Part shown: positions 34,297 through 42,925 of the stretch, piece by piece | Position numbering within the stretch: position 1 is the first letter of the stretch | How the letters are laid out: each line of letters starts with the position of its first letter | The notes under the pieces: generated by a model | Told to the model about the DNA's origin: nothing | Database searches by the model: none | The model's input: only the letters and a program-made list of their open reading frames with translations | From: an uncultured Erythrobacter sp. | Lineage (GTDB): Bacteria; Pseudomonadota; Alphaproteobacteria; Sphingomonadales; Sphingomonadaceae | Direction: 5' to 3' | DNA length: 64,000 nt | Assembly: GCA_947495555.1 (NCBI GenBank) | Contig: CANLZI010000001.1 | Span: forward strand, 1,960,861 to 2,024,860 | Translations under genes and position numbers: made by a program

Positions 34297-35040
34297 TTAG
34301 CTAAGTTCAGCCACCAGTTTTAGCACCTGCTCTGCCCATTCGGGGCGACAGATCAGCAAGTCAGGCAGGTAAGTGTCCTTCTGATTGTAGATCAGCGGCG
34401 ACCCGTCAATCCGCGAACAATGCAGGCCATGCGCCAGGGCCACGGCCACCGGGGCGCAACTGTCCCATTCATATTGCCCGCCAGAATGCAGATAAATCTC
34501 GGCCTCTCCGCGCACGATGGCCATCGCCTTGGCGCCTGCACTGCCCATCGGTATCAATTCTCCGCCCAAGGCTTCAGCCACCGCGACTGCCTCCTTGGCT
34601 GGACGCGTCCGGCTTACCACCAAACGGGGCGTTGGGGCTGCTTGCGGCAGGTCGATAGGCGCATCGGTGCGCAGTACAATGCCCCCGTCTTGTCCGGGCA
34701 GAGCTACGGCGCCTGTATGCGCCACGCCATTGATCGATAGGCCGACATGGACCGCCCAATCATGGCGAGCCTCGCCATATTCGCGGGTGCCATCGACCGG
34801 ATCGATGATCCAGACCCGCTCCATGCCGAGGCGCTCTGCATTGTCCTTCTCTTCTTCGGACAACAGGCCATCATCGGGCCGCTGGGCGCGCAAGGCATGG
34901 CACAGAAATTCATTGGCTGTGGCGTCGCCCGCCTTGCCCAATTCCTTGCCGCTAAATTTGCCAGAGGCACGCACCTGCAGCAGGATTTGCCCTGCCTCTG
35001 CAGCCAATTGAGCGGCCAGTTCTGCGTCACTCATGCTCAT
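34297..35040 (-). CDS. cysQ: 3'(2'),5'-bisphosphate nucleotidase CysQ
   Basis: This 247-residue member of the inositol monophosphatase superfamily has the metal-binding motifs LLSEEEKDN and [20 protein letters not shown] (near residues 60 and 80), and a late [16 protein letters not shown] with the second-half aspartate. CysQ removes the 3'-phosphate of PAP or PAPS and so recycles products of sulfate activation. Its start codon overlaps the cysNC stop (ATGA), completing a cysD-cysNC-cysQ operon. The linkage strongly supports the PAP phosphatase assignment over inositol phosphatase. Confidence 0.94.
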   Translation of the reverse strand: MSMSDAELAAQLAAEAGQILLQVRASGKFSGKELGKAGDATANEFLCHALRAQRPDDGLLSEEEKDNAERLGMERVWIIDPVDGTREYGEARHDWAVHVGLSINGVAHTGAVALPGQDGGIVLRTDAPIDLPQAAPTPRLVVSRTRPAKEAVAVAEALGGELIPMGSAGAKAMAIVRGEAEIYLHSGGQYEWDSCAPVAVALAHGLHCSRIDGSPLIYNQKDTYLPDLLICRPEWAEQVLKLVAELS

Positions 35041-36977
35041 TTTAGGGGCATGATCTGCGCGATAATGTGGTCCGCAGCCTCTTCCACCGTCATTTCCACC
35101 GTGTTCACACGGATTTCTGCATTTTCGGGTTCTTCATAAGGGCTGTCGATACCGGTAAAGTTCTTCAGCTCGCCGCTGCGCGCTTTCTTATAAAGACCTT
35201 TGACGTCGCGCTGTTCGGCTACATCCAGCGGCGTGTCGACAAACACTTCGATGAATTCTCCGTCGGGGACCATGCCTCGAACCAATTGACGCTCGACCCG
35301 GAACGGAGAGATAAATGCGGTCAACACAATCAGGCCGGCATCGGTCATCAATTTCGCGACTTCACCCACGCGACGGATATTCTCGATCCGATCATTCTCG
35401 GTAAAGCCCAGATCCTTATTCAAGCCGTGGCGGACATTATCACCATCCAGCAGGAAGGTGTGGCGATTCATCAGATTGAGCCGCTGTTCCACCGCGTTGG
35501 CGATGGTCGATTTGCCCGAGCCGGAAAGGCCTGTGAACCATAGGACCAGCGGTTTCTGGTTCTTCAACAAGGCGTGATCATCGCGTGTGATCGTGGTTGG
35601 TTGCCAATGAACATTCTGTGCGCGGCGCAGACTGAAATGGATCAGCCCCGCGCCAACGGTTGCATTGGTGAATTTGTCGATCAGGATGAAGCCGCCCAGC
35701 TGACGGCTCTTGGTATAGGGCTCGAAGATGATCGGCTTGTCAGTGCGCAATTCCGCGACACCAATGCCATTCAGTTGCAATGTCTTGGCGGCAAGATGTT
35801 CGAAACTGTTGACGCAAATCTCGTATTTGGGTTCGGCCACGGTTGCGCTGACCATTTGCGGCCCAAGCTTCAGCCAATAGGCGCGACCCGGCTTTAGCGC
35901 CTCGTCGCTCATCCAGACAATGGTCGTTTCAAACTGGTCAGAGGCCTCGGGCGGATCGTCAGCCACCGCGATCATATCGCCCCGGCTGCAGTCAACTTCG
36001 TCTGCCAAAGTCAGCGTGACCGATTGACCGGCAACGGCCTCGTCCAGATCGCCATCAAATGTGGAGATGGATTTGACCGTGCTGGTTTTGCCGGTTGGCA
36101 CAATCCGGACAGCGTCGCCTGGCTTGATCGAGCCATCGGTAATCAGTCCGGCGAACCCGCGAAAATCCAGATTGGGCCGGTTGACCCATTGCACCGGCAT
36201 GCGGAAGGTCCGTGCCTGCGCAGCAAAATTGGCAATTTCGACCGTTTCCAGATGGTCGATCAGGGCGGGCCCATCATACCACGGCGTATTGGAAGACGCC
36301 GCGCCGCCAACAGGAGCAGTGATATTGTCGCCCTTGAAGCCTGAGATCGGAATGGCTATGAAGCTTTCGATCCCGATCTCGTTCGCAAATGCGGTGTATT
36401 CGCCCACAATTCGATCAAAAGTGGCCTGATCGTAATCGACCAGATCCATCTTGTTGACCGCCAGAACCAGATGCTTGATTCCCAACAGGTGAACCAGAAA
36501 ACTGTGGCGCTTGGTTTGCTCCAGAATGCCTTTGCGCGCGTCAACCAATATGACGGCCAGGTCGGCTGTGGATGCGCCGGTGACCATATTGCGCGTATAT
36601 TGTTCGTGGCCGGGCGTATCAGCGACGATGAATTTGCGCTTTTCAGTTGTGAAAAAGCGGTAGGCGACGTCGATTGTGATGCCTTGTTCGCGCTCGGCTG
36701 CCAAGCCGTCCACCAAGAGAGCAAAGTCAATTTCTTCGCCTTGCGTTCCGTGCTTCTGGCTGTCGCTTTCCAGAGCGGAAAGCTGATCTTCAAAGATCAT
36801 CTTGGAATCATACAACAACCGTCCGATCAGCGTGCTCTTGCCATCATCCACACTGCCACAGGTAATAAAGCGCAGCAGGCTTTTGTGCTGATGTTGGTCC
36901 AGATAGGCGTCGATATCTTCGGCGATCAGGGCTTCGGTCTGGAAAGAAGAATTTTGAGCAGGAGTTTGATCGGTCAT
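35037..36977 (-). CDS. cysNC: Bifunctional sulfate adenylyltransferase subunit 1 / APS kinase CysNC
   Basis: This 646-residue fusion has a CysN GTPase part from the start, with [17 protein letters not shown] (P-loop, near residue 42), [18 protein letters not shown] and the translation-factor beta barrels. An APS kinase domain begins near residue 470, with the P-loop [16 protein letters not shown] near 482, [15 protein letters not shown] and [20 protein letters not shown]. The GTPase drives ATP sulfurylase (CysD) to make APS, and the kinase makes PAPS. The fusion is common in alphaproteobacteria and in NodQ. It shares one base with the cysD stop codon (TGATG), so translation is coupled. Confidence 0.96.
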   Translation of the reverse strand: MTDQTPAQNSSFQTEALIAEDIDAYLDQHQHKSLLRFITCGSVDDGKSTLIGRLLYDSKMIFEDQLSALESDSQKHGTQGEEIDFALLVDGLAAEREQGITIDVAYRFFTTEKRKFIVADTPGHEQYTRNMVTGASTADLAVILVDARKGILEQTKRHSFLVHLLGIKHLVLAVNKMDLVDYDQATFDRIVGEYTAFANEIGIESFIAIPISGFKGDNITAPVGGAASSNTPWYDGPALIDHLETVEIANFAAQARTFRMPVQWVNRPNLDFRGFAGLITDGSIKPGDAVRIVPTGKTSTVKSISTFDGDLDEAVAGQSVTLTLADEVDCSRGDMIAVADDPPEASDQFETTIVWMSDEALKPGRAYWLKLGPQMVSATVAEPKYEICVNSFEHLAAKTLQLNGIGVAELRTDKPIIFEPYTKSRQLGGFILIDKFTNATVGAGLIHFSLRRAQNVHWQPTTITRDDHALLKNQKPLVLWFTGLSGSGKSTIANAVEQRLNLMNRHTFLLDGDNVRHGLNKDLGFTENDRIENIRRVGEVAKLMTDAGLIVLTAFISPFRVERQLVRGMVPDGEFIEVFVDTPLDVAEQRDVKGLYKKARSGELKNFTGIDSPYEEPENAEIRVNTVEMTVEEAADHIIAQIMPLK

Positions 36978-37879
36978 CAGAAATACCCCTGCTGCTTCTT
37001 GTCTTCCATTGACGCAGACTGTCCCTTGTCGATCGCGCGACCTTGTCGTTCGGACCCGGTCGCCAAAAGCATTTCCTGAATGATCTTGTTCATGTCCGTC
37101 GCATCGCTCTGGGTAGCGCCGGTAAGCGGATAACAGCCTAGCGTACGGAAACGGACGTTGCGCTCCACTGGCTCTTCACCTTCTTCAAGGCGGAACCGAT
37201 CGTCATCGACCACCAACAATAGTCCATCGCGTTCAACCGTCGGGCGCGGAGAGGATAGATACAGCGGCACAATATCGATCTGTTCCAGAGCAATATATTG
37301 CCAGATATCCAGCTCGGTCCAATTCGAGATCGGGAAGACCCGGATGCTCTCATCCTTGTTCTTCTTGGCATTGTAGAGATTCCACAATTCGGGTCGCTGG
37401 TTCTTGGGGTCCCAGCGATGCGAGGCCGTGCGGAAGCTGAACACACGCTCTTTCGCGCGGGCCTTTTCTTCGTCGCGACGGCCACCGCCAAAGGCAGCGT
37501 CAAACCCATGCTCTGTCAAAGCACGCTTTAAGGGATCGGTCAGTTGGGCTTGCGAATATAGCGCGCTGCCGGTGTCGAACGGGTTGATGCCTTGTTCTTC
37601 CGCGTCTTCATTTTGCGCCACAATCAATTCAAGATTGTATTCTTTGACCGTCTTGTCGCGATGATCGAGCAGCGCCTGAAAGTCCCAACCTGATGCAACA
37701 TGCAGCATGGGGAAGGGCGGCGGAGAGGGGTAAAATGCCTTGCGCGCCAGATGCAGCATGACAGACGAATCTTTGCCCACCGAATACAGCATGACGGGAT
37801 TTTCGGCCTCGGCCACAACCTCCCGGAAGATATGAATGCTTTCGGCTTCAAGCCGTTCAAGATGGGTCAGTTGGCGCAT
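36977..37879 (-). CDS. cysD: Sulfate adenylyltransferase subunit 2 CysD
   Basis: The product has 300 residues from the ATG at 37879 ([20 protein letters not shown]). The longer frame to 37945 is not in line with the family. It belongs to the PAPS-reductase-like adenine nucleotide alpha hydrolases: [20 protein letters not shown] is the PP-loop, and [35 protein letters not shown] and [15 protein letters not shown] are signature segments. It adenylates sulfate with ATP. First gene of the cysD-cysNC-cysQ operon; the 218 bp between it and the tRNA gene must hold the promoter. No cysteine-regulon gene lies nearby. Confidence 0.95.
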   Translation of the reverse strand: MRQLTHLERLEAESIHIFREVVAEAENPVMLYSVGKDSSVMLHLARKAFYPSPPPFPMLHVASGWDFQALLDHRDKTVKEYNLELIVAQNEDAEEQGINPFDTGSALYSQAQLTDPLKRALTEHGFDAAFGGGRRDEEKARAKERVFSFRTASHRWDPKNQRPELWNLYNAKKNKDESIRVFPISNWTELDIWQYIALEQIDIVPLYLSSPRPTVERDGLLLVVDDDRFRLEEGEEPVERNVRFRTLGCYPLTGATQSDATDMNKIIQEMLLATGSERQGRAIDKGQSASMEDKKQQGYF

Positions 37880-38097
37880 TGTTCGATCGTACTGTTGGAA
37901 GAAGCATTGGAAATAGGCGATTTGACCTCGGAGGCAAGGAACCATTTCTTTGTCATCTTCAAAATCAAAGTTTGCTGTGCGAGCAAATTTCGCAAGGCTT
38001 CATGACGCAATTGGTTGACGAATCTGCCTTGATCATGGCAATGGCCGCGCCTTGCACAGGATAGGTCTTCAACTGGCGACCTGATCCACGCGATTGA

Positions 38098-38171
38098 GCG
38101 GGTATAGCATAGTGGTAATGCTCTAGCCTTCCAAGCTAGCTAGAGGGGTTCGATTCCCCTTACCCGCTCCA
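38098..38171 (+). tRNA. tRNA-Gly (anticodon TCC)
   Basis: This is a 74-nt cloverleaf. The acceptor GCGGGTA pairs with TACCCGC, the D arm holds TAGTGGTAA, and the anticodon stem CTAGC/GCTAG encloses the loop CTTCCAA with anticodon TCC. The T arm is AGGGG-TTCGATT-CCCCT, and a CCA end is encoded after discriminator T. No integrase gene or duplicated 3' end was noticed, so there is no sign of an element inserted here. Confidence 0.96.
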
Positions 38172-38272
38172 ACTTCTCTGACATCGTGGGAGCACAGGGA
38201 AACTAGGCCCCTAATACAATTCGCGCGCTAAATTAAAGCGACAAGAGTGGCTTCTTGAGCCTAGAACGAAGT

Positions 38273-38304
38273 TCGGGCGCCCGGATTTTATCCTGAGCGC
38301 CCGA
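38273..38304. repeat. Strong hairpin in the gap after tRNA-Gly
   Basis: TCGGGCGC (38273-38280) and GCGCCCGA (38297-38304) pair exactly, with GGAT/ATCC adding an inner pairing around TTT. The 228-bp gap between tRNA-Gly and the LuxR gene has no gene. The hairpin lacks a T-run on either strand. It could terminate or process the tRNA transcript, or end the leftward luxR transcript. Confidence 0.45.
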
Positions 38305-38399
38305 TGAGACCCGAAAGGCTCTACAGCCGATCTGGGCACAGGCCTAACAGCATAGTGATTCTATGGCTTGTCCCCTAATTGAGGGTCAAATGATATCGT

Positions 38400-39155
38400 T
38401 CACATTCGCCATCTGGGCCGATGGGCGGCACGTTTGCTGTGTTTTCCTACTGAAATCAGGCCTAGCGAGACCGCCTTCACAGCCGCTGCCGTGCGATCGG
38501 AAACACCCAGTTTTCCGAAAATACGCTTAACATAGCTGTCGACAGTGCTCTTGGTGATCCCCAAAATCTCAGCGATGACTGTGTTGCTTTTGCCTTCACC
38601 AATCCAGCGGATCACATCGAGTTCGCGTTGGGAAAGGTCGGGCATCATCTCGTCCCGCACATCCACCAGCTCGCAATAGCGTTGGAAGCATAGCTGCGCT
38701 GCAACTTGTACCTGGCGCACGGTTGCATCTTCTATTGGGCCGTCAAACAAGGGATTGCCGACGCCAACAAATCCGGCGCGCGCATAGGGGCCGGTACATG
38801 GGATGGCGATGCCATCACCGATCTCGCTCATGAATCGTTTTTGCTTTGCGGTCAGTTTGGCGATCTTTTGCGTGTCGGACCATCTGAAAGCATTGCTGCG
38901 ATTCAGCGCGACATCGGGCATTGGGTCAATCATCCAACCCAATTCGCGATAGAACTTCTCTTTCTTCTTTTCAAAGCCCACATTCCACAAGACGCGGCCT
39001 ACTCTGCGATCGGCAACAACTGGGGCCAGAAAGTATAAAGCGCCAAAATCGATTGCAGTCAGGATCTTATGGATCGCGCGCCGAAACGGCACGACCCCAT
39101 CGGCCTGTGAAGCCAGCGCAAGCGCATCCCAATATTGGCTTTGCTCTTGTGACAT
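38400..39155 (-). CDS. LuxR-family regulator with autoinducer-binding-like domain
   Basis: This 251-residue regulator has an N-terminal autoinducer-binding-type domain. It keeps the conserved DP and W of AHL-binding proteins in FYRELGWMIDPMPDVALNRS followed by AFRWSD, but several other ligand-contact positions are hard to assign by eye. A linker is followed by a LuxR-type HTH (LSQRELDVIRWIGEGKSNTV, IAEILGITKSTVDSYVKRIF; about residues 172-216). No AHL synthase gene (luxI type) is in the window, so it is a LuxR solo here. It may respond to AHLs from neighbours or to another ligand. The basic tail GKHSKRAAHRPRWRM is unusual. Its target genes are unknown. Confidence 0.88.
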   Translation of the reverse strand: MSQEQSQYWDALALASQADGVVPFRRAIHKILTAIDFGALYFLAPVVADRRVGRVLWNVGFEKKKEKFYRELGWMIDPMPDVALNRSNAFRWSDTQKIAKLTAKQKRFMSEIGDGIAIPCTGPYARAGFVGVGNPLFDGPIEDATVRQVQVAAQLCFQRYCELVDVRDEMMPDLSQRELDVIRWIGEGKSNTVIAEILGITKSTVDSYVKRIFGKLGVSDRTAAAVKAVSLGLISVGKHSKRAAHRPRWRM

Positions 39156-39283
39156 AACCCACCCAGATAATCACATTGGCGAACAGAAGAAATCTAGGCT
39201 TGTTAGGTACGGTTTGGCAAATGATTGCTTAATCTTCTGAAAGAACAAAAAAACACCGAGGAAAACTCGCCTAATTGATCCAC

Positions 39284-40138
39284 CTAGTTGACCGGCAAAT
39301 TGTCGATCAGCCTGGTCTGGCCAATTCTTGCTGCGACCAGCATGCGTGCCGGTGTTCCATTGAATTCGCTGACAATCGCCAGCGATCTGGCATCCGCCAA
39401 GGCCGCATAATCGATGCTGTCAAAGCCTCCGTCCAGCAAGCGTTGCTCAAATTGGTTGAGCACCGCGGCCACAGGACTGCCGGCGGTGATTTGTGCAATT
39501 GCTTGATGCATCGCCTTGGGCAGGATGGCAGCAGCTTGCCGATTTTCGGGTGAGAGATAGCGGTTACGGCTGCTCATCGCCAAGCCATCGGGTTCGCGCA
39601 CGGTGGGCACGCCAATAATATTGTCTGCAAAGGGGGCGGACAGGTCCAGATCGCGGGCCATCTGACGAATAACTGCCAATTGCTGAAAGTCTTTCTCGCC
39701 AAAGAAGGCGCGATCGGGTTGGACCTGATTGAACAGCTTGCAAACAACCGTTGCCACGCCATCAAAGTGACCCGGCCGGGACGCTCCGCAAAATTCCGCG
39801 CTGACCCCTTCGACCGAAATCGAACTGGCAAAGCCGCTAGGGTACATTTCCTCGACGGTCGGGGCCCATAGCAGCGAAACGCCCTCGGCAATCAACATGG
39901 CGGAATCATCCGCCAATTGGCGCGGATAAGCGTCCAGATCCTCGTTCGGACCAAATTGTGTGGGGTTCACAAAGATAGAGGCGACCACATGATCGCAAGC
40001 CGATTTTGCCTGCCGCATCAAGGTCAGATGCCCTTCATGCAAGGCCCCCATCGTCGGGACCAGGCCAATGGTGGCGCCATCGGCGCGCAGCGCGGTAAGT
40101 TTATTTCTCAACATGTCGAGCGTGTTGACGGTTTGCAC
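39284..40138 (-). CDS. panC: Pantoate--beta-alanine ligase
   Basis: This 284-residue protein uses a GTG start at 40138 with GGAGG nine bases upstream; the frame runs on to 40207 but family members begin near VQTVNTLDMLRNKL. The motif VPTMGALHEGHLTLMRQA (nucleotide-binding HxGH, near residue 25), VVASIFVNPTQFGPNEDLDA, PGHFDGVATVVCKLFN and AFFGEKDFQQL with MSSRNRYLS are conserved. It condenses pantoate with beta-alanine in vitamin B5/CoA synthesis. It is divergent from mipZ, and the short gap forces the two promoters to overlap. Confidence 0.95.
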   Translation of the reverse strand: MQTVNTLDMLRNKLTALRADGATIGLVPTMGALHEGHLTLMRQAKSACDHVVASIFVNPTQFGPNEDLDAYPRQLADDSAMLIAEGVSLLWAPTVEEMYPSGFASSISVEGVSAEFCGASRPGHFDGVATVVCKLFNQVQPDRAFFGEKDFQQLAVIRQMARDLDLSAPFADNIIGVPTVREPDGLAMSSRNRYLSPENRQAAAILPKAMHQAIAQITAGSPVAAVLNQFEQRLLDGGFDSIDYAALADARSLAIVSEFNGTPARMLVAARIGQTRLIDNLPVN

Positions 40139-40233
40139 GGGCGTTGGCCTCCGGTATATCTGAAATCGTCCTAGCCCGCGCATCGCAGGCAAGACAAGCC
40201 AGTGCAATCACGCCAATCAAAGGTTTTTTGAAA

Positions 40234-41043
40234 TTGTCTCAATCCGCCGCCCACCGCATCGTTTTTGCCAATGAAAAGGGTGGAACGGGCAAATCAACCA
40301 CTGCGGTGCATGTAGCTGTCGCGCTGGCCTATCGCGGCGCTCGCGTTGCTGCGATTGATCTGGACCAGCGCCAGCGGACCTTCGCACGCTACCTGGAAAA
40401 CCGTGCAGACACAGCGCAGCGGCGCAATATAAAGTTGCCAACTGCCCGGTTCGAAGTATTTGAAGGCGATACCGAAGGGTTGGAGGCGCTGGTCGCTGAC
40501 ATGAGTGCAGAGGCAGACTTTATCGTCTTTGACACTCCGGGGCGCGACGATCCCTTGGCGCGCCACGCGGCGACAGAGGCCGACACTTTGGTCACGCCAA
40601 TGAACGACAGTTTTGTCGACTTCGATTTGATCGGGCAGGTCGAAGGAGAGAGCTTCAAGGTCAAGAAGTTGAGCTTTTATGCGGAATTGATCTGGGAAGC
40701 GCGGATGAAGCGGAGCCGGGCAACAATTGAGCAGCAGCGTCGCGAAATGGATTGGGTGGTGGTGCGTAACCGGACCGGCCATGTCGAGGCTCGCAATATG
40801 GCGCGGATCGAACAGGCGCTGACCGAATTGTCCAAGCGGGTCGGTTTTCGGGTGGCCCATGGCTTGTCCGAACGGGTCATTTTCCGCGAGCTTTTCCCCT
40901 CGGGTTTGACCCTGTTGGACAAGGGGCATTTGGGCGAATTGGGAACCAGCCATCTGGTGGCGCGGCAAGAGTTGCGCACGCTGGTAATGGCGCTGAACCT
41001 GCCCGATTTTGTGCAGAGAGAACCCCGATTGGAGCTTGTCTAA
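40234..41043 (+). CDS. mipZ: MipZ/ParA-like division-site ATPase
   Basis: The product has about 269 residues from a TTG at 40234 (an in-frame TTG at 40228 and an upstream extension to 40144 are alternatives; AAAGG lies about ten bases upstream of 40234). It starts with RIVFANEKGGTGKSTTAVHV, the deviant Walker A of ParA/MinD ATPases. DLDQRQRTFARYLENR and IVFDTPGRDDPLARHAATEA with NDSFVDFDLIG are those of MipZ, the alphaproteobacterial protein that makes a gradient from the pole and restricts FtsZ assembly to midcell. The next gene, a J-protein, begins 3 bp after its stop. Confidence 0.9.
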   Translation: MSQSAAHRIVFANEKGGTGKSTTAVHVAVALAYRGARVAAIDLDQRQRTFARYLENRADTAQRRNIKLPTARFEVFEGDTEGLEALVADMSAEADFIVFDTPGRDDPLARHAATEADTLVTPMNDSFVDFDLIGQVEGESFKVKKLSFYAELIWEARMKRSRATIEQQRREMDWVVVRNRTGHVEARNMARIEQALTELSKRVGFRVAHGLSERVIFRELFPSGLTLLDKGHLGELGTSHLVARQELRTLVMALNLPDFVQREPRLELV

Positions 41044-41046
41044 ATC

Positions 41047-41334
41047 ATGCTGCGTATCGTCCTCATCGCTGTAATCATCTGTGTCGGCTGCAAGATGATT
41101 TTCGGACGCTGGCCGTGGGATTATCTGCGCGGCAGCTCTACCCGCCAGCAGGCAATCTTTCGCGCTCGAAAGCTTCTGGGCGTGCGCGCTGAGGCCCAGC
41201 ATCAAGAGATCATCGAGGCGCATAAGCGATTGATAACAATGATCCATCCTGATCGTGGCGGTACCAATGAACAGGTCCATGAAGCCAATGCTGCGCGCGA
41301 CCTATTGATGGACGAATTGCCCGATCAAAATTGA
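41047..41334 (+). CDS. Membrane-anchored J-domain protein (TIM14/DjlC-like)
   Basis: This 95-residue protein has one N-terminal hydrophobic helix (MLRIVLIAVIICVGCKMIFG) and a compact C-terminal J-domain. The conserved HPD tripeptide lies near residue 67 in ITMIHPDRGGTNEQ, flanked by helices (EIIEAHKRL and VHEANAARDLLMDEL). This layout is that of mitochondrial TIM14/Pam18 and its alphaproteobacterial relatives, which stimulate Hsp70 at a membrane. It directly follows mipZ and probably shares its transcript. The Hsp70 partner is not in the window. Confidence 0.88.
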   Translation: MLRIVLIAVIICVGCKMIFGRWPWDYLRGSSTRQQAIFRARKLLGVRAEAQHQEIIEAHKRLITMIHPDRGGTNEQVHEANAARDLLMDELPDQN

Positions 41335-41415
41335 TCGAGTTGCGATATTTTGAGGTGCAAACAGACCGCGCCTTCAAAGCAGAGATAACGCGAGACAACA
41401 GGTAGACCTCTTGAG

Positions 41416-42819
41416 ATGACCCATCAATTTCATCAAACCGTGCTGCGCGAATATGATATCCGCGGGATCATTGGCGAAACGCTTGGCGCCGATGACGCGC
41501 GCGCAATTGGCCGCAGCTTTGCGACGCTTTTGCGCAAAGAAGGCGGATCCAAAGTAGCGGTGGGTTATGATGGTCGGGTCAGCTCGCCAATGTTGGAGCA
41601 TGCGCTGATCGAAGGGCTGACATCTAGCGGCTGCGATGTGGTTCGGGTGGGCATGGGACCAACCCCGATGCTCTATTATGCAGAAGCCTCAGCCGAACAG
41701 GTGGATGGCGGCATTCAGATAACTGGCAGCCACAATCCCGCCAATTACAACGGCTTCAAAATGGTATTTATGGGGCGGCCGTTCTTTGGGCAGGACATCC
41801 AGCTCCTCGGCCGGGTCGCCGCTGCCGGAGAATGGCTCGATGGGACCGGAACCGTCGAAACCCGAGAGATCCTGGGCGAGTATATCGACCGGATGCTGGA
41901 GGGACTGGACGGAATTGACATGGCCAGCCTGTCCACCCTGAAAGTGGGTTGGGACGCCGGCAATGGCGCGGCGGGGCCTGCCATGGAAGCTTTGGCGAAG
42001 CGCCTGCCGGGCGAGCATCATCTGTTGTTTACCGAAGTTGATGGCAATTTCCCCAATCATCATCCTGATCCCACTGTTGAAGCCAATCTGGCGGACCTGA
42101 AGGCGCTCGTCGCGGAGAAGAAGCTCGACTTTGGAGTGGCTTTTGATGGTGATGGCGACCGGATCGGAGCAATCGACGGCGGAGGGCGTGTGATCTGGGG
42201 CGATCAACTGCTCATGATCTATGCCGAGGACTTGCTAAAAACCCTTCCAAATTCGACAGTTATTGCCGATGTGAAGGCTAGCCGGGCGCTGTTTGATCAT
42301 GTTGCTGCGCATGGCGGTAAGCCGCTGATGTGGAACACCGGGCACTCGCTAATTAAGTCCAAAATGAAGGAAACTCAGGCGCCTTTGGCTGGTGAGATGA
42401 GCGGGCATGTGTTTTTTGCCGATGATTATTACGGTTTTGACGATGCGCTTTATGCAGGCATCCGCTTGATCGCGGCCTCGGCGCGGCTGGGTAAATCGAT
42501 CACCCAATTGCGCAGCGAAATGCCCAATATGCTCAACACGCCTGAAATGCGCTTTCAGGTGGATGAGAGCCGCAAATTTGCCGCGATTGACGAGGTCAAA
42601 GCGCGGCTGGCCGACAGCCCCGATGATGTGAACGACACCGATGGTGTGCGGGTTACCAATGATGATGGCTGGTGGCTGCTGCGCGCCTCCAACACCCAAG
42701 ACGTGCTGGTTGCCCGCGCCGAAAGTGACACGGAAGAAGGTCTGAAAAGGCTGATGGCCCAGATTGACGAGCAATTGGCCTTGTCCGGTCTGGAGCGCGG
42801 CGAGAGCGTGGGCCACTAA
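41416..42819 (+). CDS. Phosphomannomutase/phosphoglucomutase
   Basis: This 467-residue alpha-D-phosphohexomutase begins REYDIRGIIGETLGADDARA, typical of AlgC-like enzymes. It has the phosphoserine loop ITGSHNPANYNGFK (Ser near residue 103), the metal motif DGDGDRIGAID (near 245), the sugar-binding GEMSGHVFFADDYYGFDDAL and a C-terminal phosphate loop WWLLRASNTQDVLVARAES. It interconverts mannose-6-P/mannose-1-P or glucose-6-P/glucose-1-P for envelope sugar nucleotides. It lies downstream of the J-protein gene, with 81 bp between. Confidence 0.94.
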   Translation: MTHQFHQTVLREYDIRGIIGETLGADDARAIGRSFATLLRKEGGSKVAVGYDGRVSSPMLEHALIEGLTSSGCDVVRVGMGPTPMLYYAEASAEQVDGGIQITGSHNPANYNGFKMVFMGRPFFGQDIQLLGRVAAAGEWLDGTGTVETREILGEYIDRMLEGLDGIDMASLSTLKVGWDAGNGAAGPAMEALAKRLPGEHHLLFTEVDGNFPNHHPDPTVEANLADLKALVAEKKLDFGVAFDGDGDRIGAIDGGGRVIWGDQLLMIYAEDLLKTLPNSTVIADVKASRALFDHVAAHGGKPLMWNTGHSLIKSKMKETQAPLAGEMSGHVFFADDYYGFDDALYAGIRLIAASARLGKSITQLRSEMPNMLNTPEMRFQVDESRKFAAIDEVKARLADSPDDVNDTDGVRVTNDDGWWLLRASNTQDVLVARAESDTEEGLKRLMAQIDEQLALSGLERGESVGH

Positions 42820-42925
42820 TTCAGCAAGCCTAAGTGTGGATTTTTGCTGAAAAAAGGCGGGTATTTACAATCAGATTGCCAAATTTGCTTTAGGCTTCTG
42901 GCGGGGTCTTTGGGGGAGTTAGCTG

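Noticed and set aside
38098..38171. tRNA-Gly as an integration site for a mobile element
   Set aside because: No integrase, transposase or repeated 3' tRNA end was seen on either side.
40294..41280. A 328-codon open frame opposite mipZ and the J-protein
   Set aside because: Both plus-strand genes have diagnostic motifs; the opposite frame shows none.
42820..42851. TTCAGCAA/TTGCTGAA hairpin after the phosphohexomutase gene
   Set aside because: On the plus strand it is followed by A residues instead of T, so it is not a convincing terminator, and the loop is long.
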